NCBI GenBank assembly: GCA_902569725.1
Contig: CACFVG010000001.1
Location: forward strand, 29,554 to 93,553
Direction: 5' to 3'
Length of the DNA: 64,000 nucleotides
DNA from: an uncultured Pelagibacteraceae bacterium
Lineage (GTDB): Bacteria; Pseudomonadota; Alphaproteobacteria; Pelagibacterales; Pelagibacteraceae
The position numbers were made by a program, and so were the translations under genes. The notes beneath the pieces are model-generated. The model was not told the origin of the DNA and made no database searches. It was given only the letters and a program-made list of their open reading frames with translations. The first letter of the stretch is position 1. Each line of letters opens with the position of its first letter. Below, one piece after another: positions 48,094-58,117 of this stretch.

Positions 48094-48646
48094 TTTTAAT
48101 ACTCCAATTATTGGTACTAAAGAATATTCTGAAATAAAAATTTCTGAGATTGAGCCTATTCTTAAAATAAACTTGAGAGGAAAAAATAGGAATTTTATAA
48201 CTAAAATTGGAAAAGAATTATCTATAATTACTCCTGTTGACCCTAATACATCATCAAGTAACGAAAGATTAAATCTTCTTTGGTTGAGTCCAGATGAATG
48301 GTTTCTTTACTCAAATGATAAGATTGACTTAAAAGATGCTAATTTATTAGAGGATAAACTTTTTAATGAAATTTCTAAACCAAAACTAGGTTCTGTTACA
48401 AATATTTCTGATCATTGGATAATGATTAACTTAAATGGTGCAAAAGTTTTTGAATTATTATCAGCTGGTTGTCCATTTAATTTTAATAATTTTAAAAACT
48501 CAAAAGGAACTGTAACGCAAACTTTGCTAAATCATATAGATGTGATTATTCACAATAAAAATTTTAATGATTTAAATTTATTTGTTAGAAGGTCTTTTTC
48601 AGCACATTTATGGTCATGGCTGAACGACAGCGCTAGATTTATTTAA
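48086..48646 (+). CDS. soxG: Sarcosine oxidase gamma subunit
   Basis: LLWLSPDEWFLYS...VTNISDHWIMINLNGAKVFELLSAGCPFNF; operon position. Confidence 0.9.
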   Translation: MLNFNTPIIGTKEYSEIKISEIEPILKINLRGKNRNFITKIGKELSIITPVDPNTSSSNERLNLLWLSPDEWFLYSNDKIDLKDANLLEDKLFNEISKPKLGSVTNISDHWIMINLNGAKVFELLSAGCPFNFNNFKNSKGTVTQTLLNHIDVIIHNKNFNDLNLFVRRSFSAHLWSWLNDSARFI

Positions 48647-49969
48647 TTTAAGCTTAAAATAATAAATTATTATTAAAAAATAAGAAATTGAGAAAAACCA
48701 ATTAATACCTACCCATAACCAGAAGAAAGTTTCAAAGCTCGCATTTATATATTTGGCAATATAAAATACTGCAATTGGGTTGAGAACATTTCTAAAAAAG
48801 TTAGAAATCATTGCATTTTCTGACTTTTTTAGGGCCATAAAAAAACCGTTTGATAGAAAAAAAACAGGGTAAGCAGGTAATACAAAAGCTGAAATTTTTA
48901 AATATCTTTTTCCATATTCAATTACTTCTGGGTCACTTGAAAAAAAACTTGTAATTACACTTGCGGATAAAAAAACCAAAGCTCCAGCTGTAACCATTAT
49001 AATAAAAGCATATTTAATAGCGGTAAAATAAGTTTCTTTGATTCTAACAAGATTATTAGCTCCATAATTTTGGGCTATTATAGATATTATAGCTGTATTA
49101 ATTCCTAGTATTGGAAGTAGAACAACTTGCTCTATACGTGTGCCAACACCGTAGCCTGCAACAGCATATTCACCAGATTGACCTACGTAAGTAAAAATTA
49201 TTGCAGCGGCTAGAGCATAACCACATATTGATACAGAGATAGGCATAGACTGAAAAAAGATATTTTTAAAAAATAAAAATTTTGGAACTAAATATTCATT
49301 TGTAATATTTCTTACTCTTTCATTTTTAAAAACTTTAAATAAAATAATCAAAAAAGATACTAATTGAGAAATAATTGTAGCAATACCTATGCCCTTAACT
49401 CCAAAAGCAGGTATAAATAAAAAACCAAATATTAAAATAGGATTTAATATTACATTTAAAAGAAATGATAAAACTAAAACATTACGATAGGTTTTCGTAT
49501 CACCTTCAGCATGAAGTAAAGAGTTTAAAGAAACAACTAAAATAAATAAAAAAGAACCTGAATAAATAATATTTGTATATTCAAGACCTAAATAAGCAAC
49601 TTCTTCAGTTGATCCCATTAAAAAAAATACTCGCTCAGATAAATATAAACCTAGAAAAGTAATAAAAATAGAGATTAAAATTCCATAATAAATAATATGA
49701 GAAAAATAATTTAAAGTTTTTTTATTATCTTTTTCACCAATACTGTTTCCTATTAAAGATGTTCCAGCAACAGTCACTCCTATAGATGTGGCAATGATAA
49801 TAAAATATATTGGAAAAGATTTACTTAAAGCCGATAGTGCTTCAGGAGATATTTTTCCTGCAAAAAAAGTATCAACAACATTATAAAGAGTTTGAAATAA
49901 AGTTCCTACCATAGCAGGAACAGCGAGTTTTCTTACTAGCTTAGGTATATTATCTTTTAGCAAATCCAT
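48614..49969 (-). CDS. MATE family efflux transporter
   Basis: PAMVGTLFQTLYNVVDTFFAGKISPEALSALSKSFPI; 12-TM pattern. Confidence 0.95.
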   Translation of the reverse strand: MDLLKDNIPKLVRKLAVPAMVGTLFQTLYNVVDTFFAGKISPEALSALSKSFPIYFIIIATSIGVTVAGTSLIGNSIGEKDNKKTLNYFSHIIYYGILISIFITFLGLYLSERVFFLMGSTEEVAYLGLEYTNIIYSGSFLFILVVSLNSLLHAEGDTKTYRNVLVLSFLLNVILNPILIFGFLFIPAFGVKGIGIATIISQLVSFLIILFKVFKNERVRNITNEYLVPKFLFFKNIFFQSMPISVSICGYALAAAIIFTYVGQSGEYAVAGYGVGTRIEQVVLLPILGINTAIISIIAQNYGANNLVRIKETYFTAIKYAFIIMVTAGALVFLSASVITSFFSSDPEVIEYGKRYLKISAFVLPAYPVFFLSNGFFMALKKSENAMISNFFRNVLNPIAVFYIAKYINASFETFFWLWVGINWFFSISYFLIIIYYFKLKLNKSSAVVQP

Positions 49970-49971
49970 AT

Positions 49972-50871
49972 TTAAAATTCTTTTTGGAATATATGTTTTC
50001 TTCCAAGTTTTTTTGCAACATTTATTTGCTTTTGTCTCATTCTAAATCTTTCTTTTTGTGAGTTTGTTTGAGTATCGTGACAATTTGGACATGAAACACC
50101 CTCTTCATACTTAAGTGATTTTTTATCTTTAATCGATATCGGCTTTCTACATCCACTGCACATAGAGTAAGTACCAACAGCCAAGCCGTGCTTCAAAGAA
50201 ATTCTATTGTCAAAAACATAACATTCGCCTTTCCACAAACTTTTGTTTTTTTTAATTTTTTTTAGGTAATTTATTATTCCACCCTTTAATTGAAATACGT
50301 TATTAAAACCTTTTTTTGCTAGATATATGCTAGCTTTTTCACATCTTATTCCACCAGTGCAAAACATAGCTATAGTTTTTTTTTTATCTAATTTTTTAAG
50401 ATAATCTGGAAATTCTCTAAATTTATCAATTTCTGGATTAATCGAACCTTTAAATGTACCAACTTTATATTCAAATTTTTTTCTAGCATCAATCAATACT
50501 GTTTTTTTATTACTAATAAGTTTATTCCATTCACTTGGTTCTAGATGATTTTTTGTTTGTCTTTTTGATATTTTTATTCCCATAGGAACTACCTCATTTT
50601 TTATTTTAACTTTGCCTCTATGAAATATTTGAAATTTACTTTTAGATAAATTATGACTATCGAAGTTTACAAAATTAAAAGTTTTTTTAATCTTATTTAA
50701 CACTAGATCTAAATTTTTTTTGGTAGATGATATTGTTCCATTAACACCTTCGTATGAAATGATTATTGTTCCCCTTACATTATATTTGCTGAAAATATCA
50801 CTTAATAATTTTTTATTTTTTGTGATTTTATGAATTTTTTTAAACTTATAGAAACCAGAAATATAATACAT
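49972..50871 (-). CDS. Rhodanese-related protein (TrhO/YceA type)
   Basis: GTIIISYEGVNGTIS, VPMGIKISKRQTKNHLEPSEWN, MFCTGGIRCEKAS. Confidence 0.93.
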   Translation of the reverse strand: MYYISGFYKFKKIHKITKNKKLLSDIFSKYNVRGTIIISYEGVNGTISSTKKNLDLVLNKIKKTFNFVNFDSHNLSKSKFQIFHRGKVKIKNEVVPMGIKISKRQTKNHLEPSEWNKLISNKKTVLIDARKKFEYKVGTFKGSINPEIDKFREFPDYLKKLDKKKTIAMFCTGGIRCEKASIYLAKKGFNNVFQLKGGIINYLKKIKKNKSLWKGECYVFDNRISLKHGLAVGTYSMCSGCRKPISIKDKKSLKYEEGVSCPNCHDTQTNSQKERFRMRQKQINVAKKLGRKHIFQKEF

Positions 50872-51527
50872 TATAATTTTCTACAAACAGTTAGGCCATC
50901 ACCTAAAGGAATAATTAAATTTTCAACTCTTTTATCTTTATTAACATAAGAATTAAATTCTCTTATACTTGCAGTTAACCTATCCTGTTTATTATTATCA
51001 ACAACTTCACCATGCCATAAAACGTTATCTATTACAATTAATCCATCTTTGTTAATTAAATCTACTGAATGATTAAAATAATTTATATAATTTTCTTTAT
51101 CGGCATCAATAAATACTAAATCAAATTTTTTCTTTTGATCATTTAAACTATTTAAACTTTCCAATGCTGGTGCAATAATTAATTTTATTTTATTCTCTTG
51201 AGCAGCTTTTTTAAAAAAATTTACTGCTGTCTTGCTAGTTTCTTTATTTTTATCTAACGCTATTACAGATCCGTCTTCTGGTAAAGCTAAGGCCATAGAT
51301 AATGCACTTAATCCAGTAAAAGTACCGATTTCTAAAATTTTTTTTATTTTAGAAGATTTAATTATTAAATGTAAAAAATGACATTGCGATAATGAGATTT
51401 GCATTCTTTTAATATCTCCTAGTCCTTCATTATGTGTTATTATTTCTTTTTGAATGGGATGAAGTTTTGTTGAATTATTATTTATATATTCTTCAATTTC
51501 TCTATTAACTGTAAGATTTGAACCCAT
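50871..51527 (-). CDS. O-methyltransferase (CCoAOMT-like)
   Basis: ILEIGTFTGLSALSMALALPEDGSVIALDKN, FDLVFIDADKENYINYF. Confidence 0.93.
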   Translation of the reverse strand: MGSNLTVNREIEEYINNNSTKLHPIQKEIITHNEGLGDIKRMQISLSQCHFLHLIIKSSKIKKILEIGTFTGLSALSMALALPEDGSVIALDKNKETSKTAVNFFKKAAQENKIKLIIAPALESLNSLNDQKKKFDLVFIDADKENYINYFNHSVDLINKDGLIVIDNVLWHGEVVDNNKQDRLTASIREFNSYVNKDKRVENLIIPLGDGLTVCRKL

Positions 51528-51528
51528 T

Positions 51529-52986
51529 CTACTTAAGTTTCTTTTTCAATATCTCATTAACAAGTTGAGGGTTAGCCTTACCTCCAGAAACTTTCATTAC
51601 TTGACCAACAAAAAAACCAAATAGTTTTTCTTTTCCAGATTTATACTCTTTAACTTTATCTTGATTTTGATTTATTACTTTTTCTACAAGTTTTTCTAAC
51701 TCCTTAGGGTCACTTTGTTGTTTAAGACCTTTTTCTTTGACTATATCTATAGGATTTTTATCTCCCTCAGCCATCATTTCAAAAACTGTTTTGCCAATTT
51801 TACCTGAAATTGTCCCATCTTTTATTAAATTGATTAATTTAGATAGATTTTTTGCGGTTATTGGGCTTTCTGTAATTTCTAAGTTTTTTTCATTTAATAA
51901 GGCAAATAATTCACCTGTAATCCAATTTGATGCAAGTTTAACATCAGAATTTTCTATTACAGTTTCAAAATATTTTGATGTATCTAAATCTGATACTAAA
52001 ATATTTGCTTCATAAGAGCTTAAATTAAATTTTTCAATAAAACGTGATTTTTTTTGATCAGGAAGTTCTGGAATTTCTTTTTTAATACTTTCAACATAAT
52101 CGTTGTCAAATTCAAGTGGCAATAGATCAGGATCAGGAAAATATCTGTAATCGTGTGCATCTTCTTTAGATCTCATTGATCTAGTTTCATTTTTTTTTGT
52201 ATCAAAAAGTCTTGTTTCTTGATTAATTTTTCCACCCTCTTCCAAAATATCAACTTGTCTATTTGCTTCGTGCTCAATGGCCATTTGCATAAACTTAATT
52301 GAATTTACATTTTTAATCTCACATCTAGTTCCATATTTATCATCACCTTGTTTTCTAACAGATACGTTAACATCAGCTCTGAGCGATCCTTCCTGCATAT
52401 TCCCATCACAAGTTCCCAAATATCTCATTATTGATCTTAATTTTTTTATATAAACATTAACTTCATCTGGTGATCTTAGATCTGGTTTACTTACAATTTC
52501 CATTAAAGCTACACCTGATCTATTTAAATCAACAAGTGTATTTTTTGGATCAATATCATGAATACTTTTTCCGGCATCTTGTTCTAAATGTAATCTCTCA
52601 ATTCCAACAGTTTTTGATCCAGATGCTAAATCAAGAACAACAGACCCTTCTCCTACGATTGGGTCTTTATATTGAGATATTTGATATCCTTGTGGTAAGT
52701 CTGCATAAAAATAATTTTTTCTATCAAAAATAGATTTATTGTTTATTTTAGCATTTAATCCAATTCCAGTTTTTATAGCTTGTTTAATGCAGAATTCATT
52801 AATTACTGGTAGCATTCCAGGAAATGCGGCGTCAACTAAACTTACTTGTGTATTTGGTTCGCTACCAAACTTAGTAGGTGATGTAGAAAATAATTTTGAT
52901 TTTGATAGTACTTGAGCATGAACTTCAAGCCCAATTACTACTTCATATTTTTTTCCATTTCTATCAATCAAAAAATCTTTACTCAT
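51529..52986 (-). CDS. gatB: Asp-tRNA(Asn)/Glu-tRNA(Gln) amidotransferase subunit B
   Basis: [50 protein letters not shown]. Confidence 0.98.
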   Translation of the reverse strand: MSKDFLIDRNGKKYEVVIGLEVHAQVLSKSKLFSTSPTKFGSEPNTQVSLVDAAFPGMLPVINEFCIKQAIKTGIGLNAKINNKSIFDRKNYFYADLPQGYQISQYKDPIVGEGSVVLDLASGSKTVGIERLHLEQDAGKSIHDIDPKNTLVDLNRSGVALMEIVSKPDLRSPDEVNVYIKKLRSIMRYLGTCDGNMQEGSLRADVNVSVRKQGDDKYGTRCEIKNVNSIKFMQMAIEHEANRQVDILEEGGKINQETRLFDTKKNETRSMRSKEDAHDYRYFPDPDLLPLEFDNDYVESIKKEIPELPDQKKSRFIEKFNLSSYEANILVSDLDTSKYFETVIENSDVKLASNWITGELFALLNEKNLEITESPITAKNLSKLINLIKDGTISGKIGKTVFEMMAEGDKNPIDIVKEKGLKQQSDPKELEKLVEKVINQNQDKVKEYKSGKEKLFGFFVGQVMKVSGGKANPQLVNEILKKKLK

Positions 52987-54439
52987 TCATCCACCACTCT
53001 TTTAAATTAAATTTAAAATTTATTTTATCTTCCATGGAATAAGCTATATTTAAAATATTTTGTTCATCGAAGGATTTACCAATTATTTGTATACCTAGCG
53101 GATAACCTTTTTTATCTAACCCAGCAGGGATTGAAATTCCAGGTAAGCCAGCAAGGTTTACAGGAACTGTAAATATATCGTTTAGATACATAGAAACAGG
53201 ATCGTTAGATTTTTCTCCAATTTTGAATGCAGAAGAAGGTGTTGAGGGCGTTAGTATTGCATCAACTTTTTGAAATACATTATTGAAATCGTTTTTAATT
53301 AATCTTCTAACTTTTTGTGCTTTCAAATAATATGCATCATAATAACCTGATGATAGAACATAGGTACCGATCATAATTCTTCTCTTTACTTCGTCGCCAA
53401 ATCCTGCAGATCTAGTTTTTTCGTACATATCGATTAAATTATCACCTTCAGTTCTAAAACCATATTTTACACCATCATACCTTGCAAGATTAGATGAGGC
53501 TTCAGCTGGAGCAACAATATAATAAGTTGGTAATGCAAATTTTGTGTGTGGAAGCGATACATCAATGATTTCTGCGCCACAATCTTTTAAATATTTTTTT
53601 CCATCTTCCCATAGTTTTTCAATTTCTTCAGACATACCTTCAACCCTATACTCTTTTGGAATTCCGATTTTTTTACCTTTAATATTTTTCGATAAATCAT
53701 TTGAATACATAGGTCTTTTAAAATCTACTGAAGTTGAATCATTATTATCAAAAGAACTCATTACTTCTAATAGTAGAGCTGCATCTTTAACATTTCTTGT
53801 CATTGGTCCTGCTTGGTCCAATGATGATGCAAACGCAACTATTCCGTATCTAGAACAACTTCCATACGTAGGTTTTAGTCCAACTGTTCCTGTAAATGAT
53901 GCGGGCTGTCTTATTGATCCTCCTGTATCAGTACCTATGGTTGCTGGAGTTAATTTTGCTGCTAAGGCCGAAGCAGAACCTCCTGAAGATCCTCCTGGAA
54001 CCAAATCTTTATCAATTGGACTAATTACATTTCCAAAATAACTTGTTTCATTTGATGAACCCATCGCAAATTCATCACAGTTTAATTTACCTAGAAGAAT
54101 TGCACCATCATTCCATAAATTTTTAGTAACCGTTGACTCATATGTTGGAATAAAATTATTTAGTATTTTACTACTTGCTGTAGTTTTTACATTTTTTGTA
54201 CAAAATAAATCTTTTACAGCAATTGGTACACCAGGAAGTTTTTTATTTAAATCAGGTTTTGAGTCAAACTCAGTAGATTTTTTTAAGGCACTATCGAATG
54301 TTTCTTCATTATATGCGTTTAAACTTCTAGATTTTTTTGATCGTTCAACATATGCTGATGTTGCTTCATTAGAGGAAATTTTTTTATTTTTTATATTTGA
54401 AACTAATTCTGATAAGCTTAGATCAATAATATTTGACAT
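52979..54439 (-). CDS. gatA: Asp-tRNA(Asn)/Glu-tRNA(Gln) amidotransferase subunit A
   Basis: [42 protein letters not shown]. Confidence 0.98.
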   Translation of the reverse strand: MSNIIDLSLSELVSNIKNKKISSNEATSAYVERSKKSRSLNAYNEETFDSALKKSTEFDSKPDLNKKLPGVPIAVKDLFCTKNVKTTASSKILNNFIPTYESTVTKNLWNDGAILLGKLNCDEFAMGSSNETSYFGNVISPIDKDLVPGGSSGGSASALAAKLTPATIGTDTGGSIRQPASFTGTVGLKPTYGSCSRYGIVAFASSLDQAGPMTRNVKDAALLLEVMSSFDNNDSTSVDFKRPMYSNDLSKNIKGKKIGIPKEYRVEGMSEEIEKLWEDGKKYLKDCGAEIIDVSLPHTKFALPTYYIVAPAEASSNLARYDGVKYGFRTEGDNLIDMYEKTRSAGFGDEVKRRIMIGTYVLSSGYYDAYYLKAQKVRRLIKNDFNNVFQKVDAILTPSTPSSAFKIGEKSNDPVSMYLNDIFTVPVNLAGLPGISIPAGLDKKGYPLGIQIIGKSFDEQNILNIAYSMEDKINFKFNLKEWWMNE

Positions 54440-54726
54440 TATTCAACTACCTTTGGAACAACAAAAAAATCTTTATTTTCATCAGGTGAATTTTTAAGAA
54501 TTTCTTCTCTTATATTTTTAGATTTGATTTCATCTTTTCTAAGTCTTAGTTTTGCTTCAACTATAGAGCTTAAAGGTTCTATATTTTCAGTTTTTAGTTC
54601 ATTAAGTTGTTCAATCCACTTAAATATAGAATTTAAATCACTCTCTAATTTCTTAGCTTTTTCTTCATCTAATGAAATTCTTGATAATTTAGATATATGT
54701 TTAACTGTTTTAAGATCTATGCTCAT
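54439..54726 (-). CDS. gatC: Asp-tRNA(Asn)/Glu-tRNA(Gln) amidotransferase subunit C
   Basis: [41 protein letters not shown]. Confidence 0.95.
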   Translation of the reverse strand: MSIDLKTVKHISKLSRISLDEEKAKKLESDLNSIFKWIEQLNELKTENIEPLSSIVEAKLRLRKDEIKSKNIREEILKNSPDENKDFFVVPKVVE

Positions 54727-54778
54727 ATGATATTTAAATTAAGGGCAAATTATCATTAAATATAGAAATTACAATATG

Positions 54779-55231
54779 ATGAACATTAGCGATATAAAGA
54801 AGCATATTAATAACAAATCTAGACTAATAGGAGTTGATATAGGTTCTAAAAGAGTCGGTATATCAATTTCTGATGAAAATAGAAAAATTGCTACTGCTCT
54901 AAAAACAATAAATTATGAAAATATTCAAATCTTAATCGATGAGTTAGAAAAAATAATTAATGAAAATAACGTTCATGCTATTATATTTGGAAATCCTAAA
55001 AATATGGATGGTTCAGAGGGCAGTTCATCCCAATCAGTAAAGGATAAAGTAAAATTAATATCGGAAAAAATTAAAATACCAGTATTTTTGTGGGACGAGA
55101 GACTTTCGACAATTGGAGCGTTCAATTTATCTAGTCAGCTAGATGTAAATGTTACAAAAAGAGTAAAAAATATAGATGAAAATGCTGCTGCCTTTATACT
55201 TCAAGGAGTTTTGGATTTTTTAAACAATTAA
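54779..55231 (+). CDS. ruvX: Holliday junction resolvase-like RuvX (YqgF)
   Basis: LIGVDIGSKRVGISISDENRKIATALKTI, FGNPKNMDGSEG, WDERLSTIGA. Confidence 0.93.
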   Translation: MNISDIKKHINNKSRLIGVDIGSKRVGISISDENRKIATALKTINYENIQILIDELEKIINENNVHAIIFGNPKNMDGSEGSSSQSVKDKVKLISEKIKIPVFLWDERLSTIGAFNLSSQLDVNVTKRVKNIDENAAAFILQGVLDFLNN

Positions 55232-55272
55232 GCTTGCATTATTGATGCTCTATAGTTATAGAGTTGGTTTTA

Positions 55273-56211
55273 ATGGCAAATGTAAAAAAAGCTATTAAAA
55301 TCTCACAAAAACACCTACTAGGTATCCAGGATCTATCGATAACTGATGTTAATTTTATTTTATCTGAAGCAAAGCAATTTATTGCTCTAAATAAAAGTAA
55401 AAACAAAAAATTAGATGTTTTAAGAGGAAAAACTCAAATAAATTTATTTTTTGAACCATCAACACGTACGCAAAGTTCATTTGAATTGGCCGGCAAAAGA
55501 TTAGGTGCGGACGTTATGTCAATGAATTTGAATAATTCTGCCATAAAAAAAGGAGAAACATTAATAGATACAGCAATGACTCTTAACGCGATGCACCCTG
55601 ATATAATAGTAGTCAGACACCAGGACTCAGGAGCATCAAATTTATTATCCCAGAAAGTTAAATGTGCTGTACTTAATGCAGGAGATGGAAGAAGAGAACA
55701 TCCAACTCAAGCATTGTTAGATGCGTTAACTATTATCGATAGAAAAAAAAAAATTGAAGGATTAAAAATTGCAATATGTGGAGATATAGTTCATTCAAGG
55801 GTAGCAAGGTCAAATATTTATCTACTAAATATGCTGGGTGCTGAAGTTAATATAATTGCCCCTTCAAATCTAATGCCAAAGGATATTGAAAAGCTCGGTG
55901 TTAACAGTTTTTCAAATATGAAAAAAGGCTTAAAAGATTGTGATATAGTTATGATGCTTAGACTACAAAATGAAAGAATGACTAGTTCTTTTCTTTCATC
56001 AAATAGAGAATACTATGAATATTACGGATTAACTCCAGATAAATTAAATTATGCTAAAGATGATGCATTAATAATGCACCCTGGTCCAATGAATAGAGGT
56101 ATAGAAATCGATACTAAATTAGCTGATGACATAAATAAAAGTGTAATAAAAGAACAAGTCGAACTTGGTGTAGCAGTAAGAATGGCATGTCTTAAAATAT
56201 TTTGTGAATGA
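55273..56211 (+). CDS. pyrB: Aspartate carbamoyltransferase catalytic subunit
   Basis: [51 protein letters not shown] 55273 preferred. Confidence 0.97.
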   Translation: MANVKKAIKISQKHLLGIQDLSITDVNFILSEAKQFIALNKSKNKKLDVLRGKTQINLFFEPSTRTQSSFELAGKRLGADVMSMNLNNSAIKKGETLIDTAMTLNAMHPDIIVVRHQDSGASNLLSQKVKCAVLNAGDGRREHPTQALLDALTIIDRKKKIEGLKIAICGDIVHSRVARSNIYLLNMLGAEVNIIAPSNLMPKDIEKLGVNSFSNMKKGLKDCDIVMMLRLQNERMTSSFLSSNREYYEYYGLTPDKLNYAKDDALIMHPGPMNRGIEIDTKLADDINKSVIKEQVELGVAVRMACLKIFCE

Positions 56212-57497
56212 TGAAAAAAAAATACTTTTTAAATGCAAATATAATCGACCCTCAAAACTCTATAGATGAAGTTGGTGGCTTAATAATTGATGAAAATGGA
56301 TTAATCGAGGCTGTCGGTAAAAAAGTAAATACAATTAATATACCTTCTAGAGAAAAATACATTGATTTAAAAGGTAAACATATAATCCCAGGAATTGTTG
56401 ATATGAGAGTTTTTGTTGGTGAACCTGGTTTCGAATATAAAGAAAATTTTAGAACATTAAGTGAAGCTTCCTTGTCAGGTGGGGTAACATCTGTAGTAAC
56501 AATGCCCAATACAAATCCTATTATTGATAATGTTTCAATAGTTGATTTTTTAAAAAGAAGGGGAAGAGATAAAGCTAAAATTAATATATATCCAACTGCA
56601 TCTTTAACAAAAAACCTAGAAGGTACAAATATGACTGAATTTGGACTTCTGCAAGCTAAAGGAATTGTAGGGTTTACTGATGGATATAAAACAATTCAAA
56701 ACACAAGATTGATGTCAAGAATTATGAGATCAGCATATGATTTGAATTGTTTGATTATGCAGCACGTTGAAGATAAAGAACTAGCAAAAGATGGAATGGT
56801 AAATGATGGAATTATTTCAACAAAACTAGGTCTACAAGGTATTTCTGATTTAGCAGAAAAAATTATTATTGAGAGAGATTTAACCTTATTGGAAGATTTT
56901 AATTGCAGATATCATATATCTCAAATTTCATCACAAAAATCTCTAGACGTAATCAAAAGAAGAAAAGAAAATGTTGAATTCACATGTGGCGTTTCAATAA
57001 ACAATTTGTCATTAAACGAAAATGATATAGGTGACTTTAGGACATTTTTAAAATTATCTCCACCGCTGAGAACAGAGGATGACAGATTAGCCTTAATCAA
57101 AGGAATAAATAACGATTTGATTGATGTAATAGTTTCAGACCATAAACCTGAAGACGAGGAGCAAAAAAGACTAACATTTGCTCAGGCTTCAACTGGTGCT
57201 TCAGGAATTGAAACACTTCTGCCTTTGGCCCTAGAGCTCTATCATAACGAATCTATAAAACTAAATAAAATAATTAAAGCATTAACATGCAATCCAGCTA
57301 AAATTTTAAAAATAAATAAAGGAAATTTAAGCACTGGTAATAATGCTGATTTTTGCATACTTGATATAAATAAACCTTGGGTAGTTAAAAAAGAAAATTT
57401 AATATCAAAATCTAAAAATACTTCTATTGAAGGAAGAAAATTGCAAGGCAAAGTAACAAATACATTTGTAAAGGGAGAAGAGTTGTTTAAAAATTAA
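56208..57497 (+). CDS. pyrC: Dihydroorotase
   Basis: [58 protein letters not shown]. Confidence 0.92.
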   Translation: MMKKKYFLNANIIDPQNSIDEVGGLIIDENGLIEAVGKKVNTINIPSREKYIDLKGKHIIPGIVDMRVFVGEPGFEYKENFRTLSEASLSGGVTSVVTMPNTNPIIDNVSIVDFLKRRGRDKAKINIYPTASLTKNLEGTNMTEFGLLQAKGIVGFTDGYKTIQNTRLMSRIMRSAYDLNCLIMQHVEDKELAKDGMVNDGIISTKLGLQGISDLAEKIIIERDLTLLEDFNCRYHISQISSQKSLDVIKRRKENVEFTCGVSINNLSLNENDIGDFRTFLKLSPPLRTEDDRLALIKGINNDLIDVIVSDHKPEDEEQKRLTFAQASTGASGIETLLPLALELYHNESIKLNKIIKALTCNPAKILKINKGNLSTGNNADFCILDINKPWVVKKENLISKSKNTSIEGRKLQGKVTNTFVKGEELFKN

Positions 57498-57499
57498 TT

Positions 57500-58078
57500 A
57501 TGGAATTAGTTCTAATTATTTCAATTTCCTACATAATGGGATCTATTCCTTTTGGCCTAATATTAACAAAAATTTTTTTGAATAAAGATATTAGGGAAAT
57601 TGGTTCAGGAAACATAGGAGCAACAAATGTTTTAAGAACTGGCAATAAAGTAATTGGATATTTAACTTTAATATTAGATATTTTAAAAGCTGTGCTTCCA
57701 GTGTTATATATAAAGTTTAATTTTTCAGAATTAATTTATATTACATCGTTATCAGTGTTCATAGGACATGTATTTCCCGTTTGGCTTATGTTCAAAGGAG
57801 GAAAAGGTGTAGCTACATATGTTGGTATATTGATCTCTATTAATTATATATTTGGAATAGTTTTTGTTTTTTCATGGTTTTTAATTTTTTTTATTTCAAA
57901 ATATTCTTCACTTTGCTCAATAATAGCAAGTTTAGTAATTCCAATTTTTGTTTTTTTAAATCCAAATTATGGAAATGAATATTTTTTTATAATAATGTTT
58001 GTTCTAATTTTATATACTCATAAAAAAAATGTTAAACGACTGATAAATAAAGAAGAATCTAAGACTAAAATTTATTAA
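57500..58078 (+). CDS. plsY: Glycerol-3-phosphate acyltransferase PlsY
   Basis: YIMGSIPFGLILTKIF, DIREIGSGNIGATNVLRTGNK, GHVFPVWLMFKGGKGVAT. Confidence 0.95.
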   Translation: MELVLIISISYIMGSIPFGLILTKIFLNKDIREIGSGNIGATNVLRTGNKVIGYLTLILDILKAVLPVLYIKFNFSELIYITSLSVFIGHVFPVWLMFKGGKGVATYVGILISINYIFGIVFVFSWFLIFFISKYSSLCSIIASLVIPIFVFLNPNYGNEYFFIIMFVLILYTHKKNVKRLINKEESKTKIY

Positions 58079-58117
58079 TTTGACTATTCATCTATTTTTT
58101 GTGTAGTTTCACTAATT

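Noticed and set aside
53544-54041. 165-aa plus-strand ORF
   Set aside because: Antisense to gatA with its GGSSGGSA motif; a known kind of spurious ORF.
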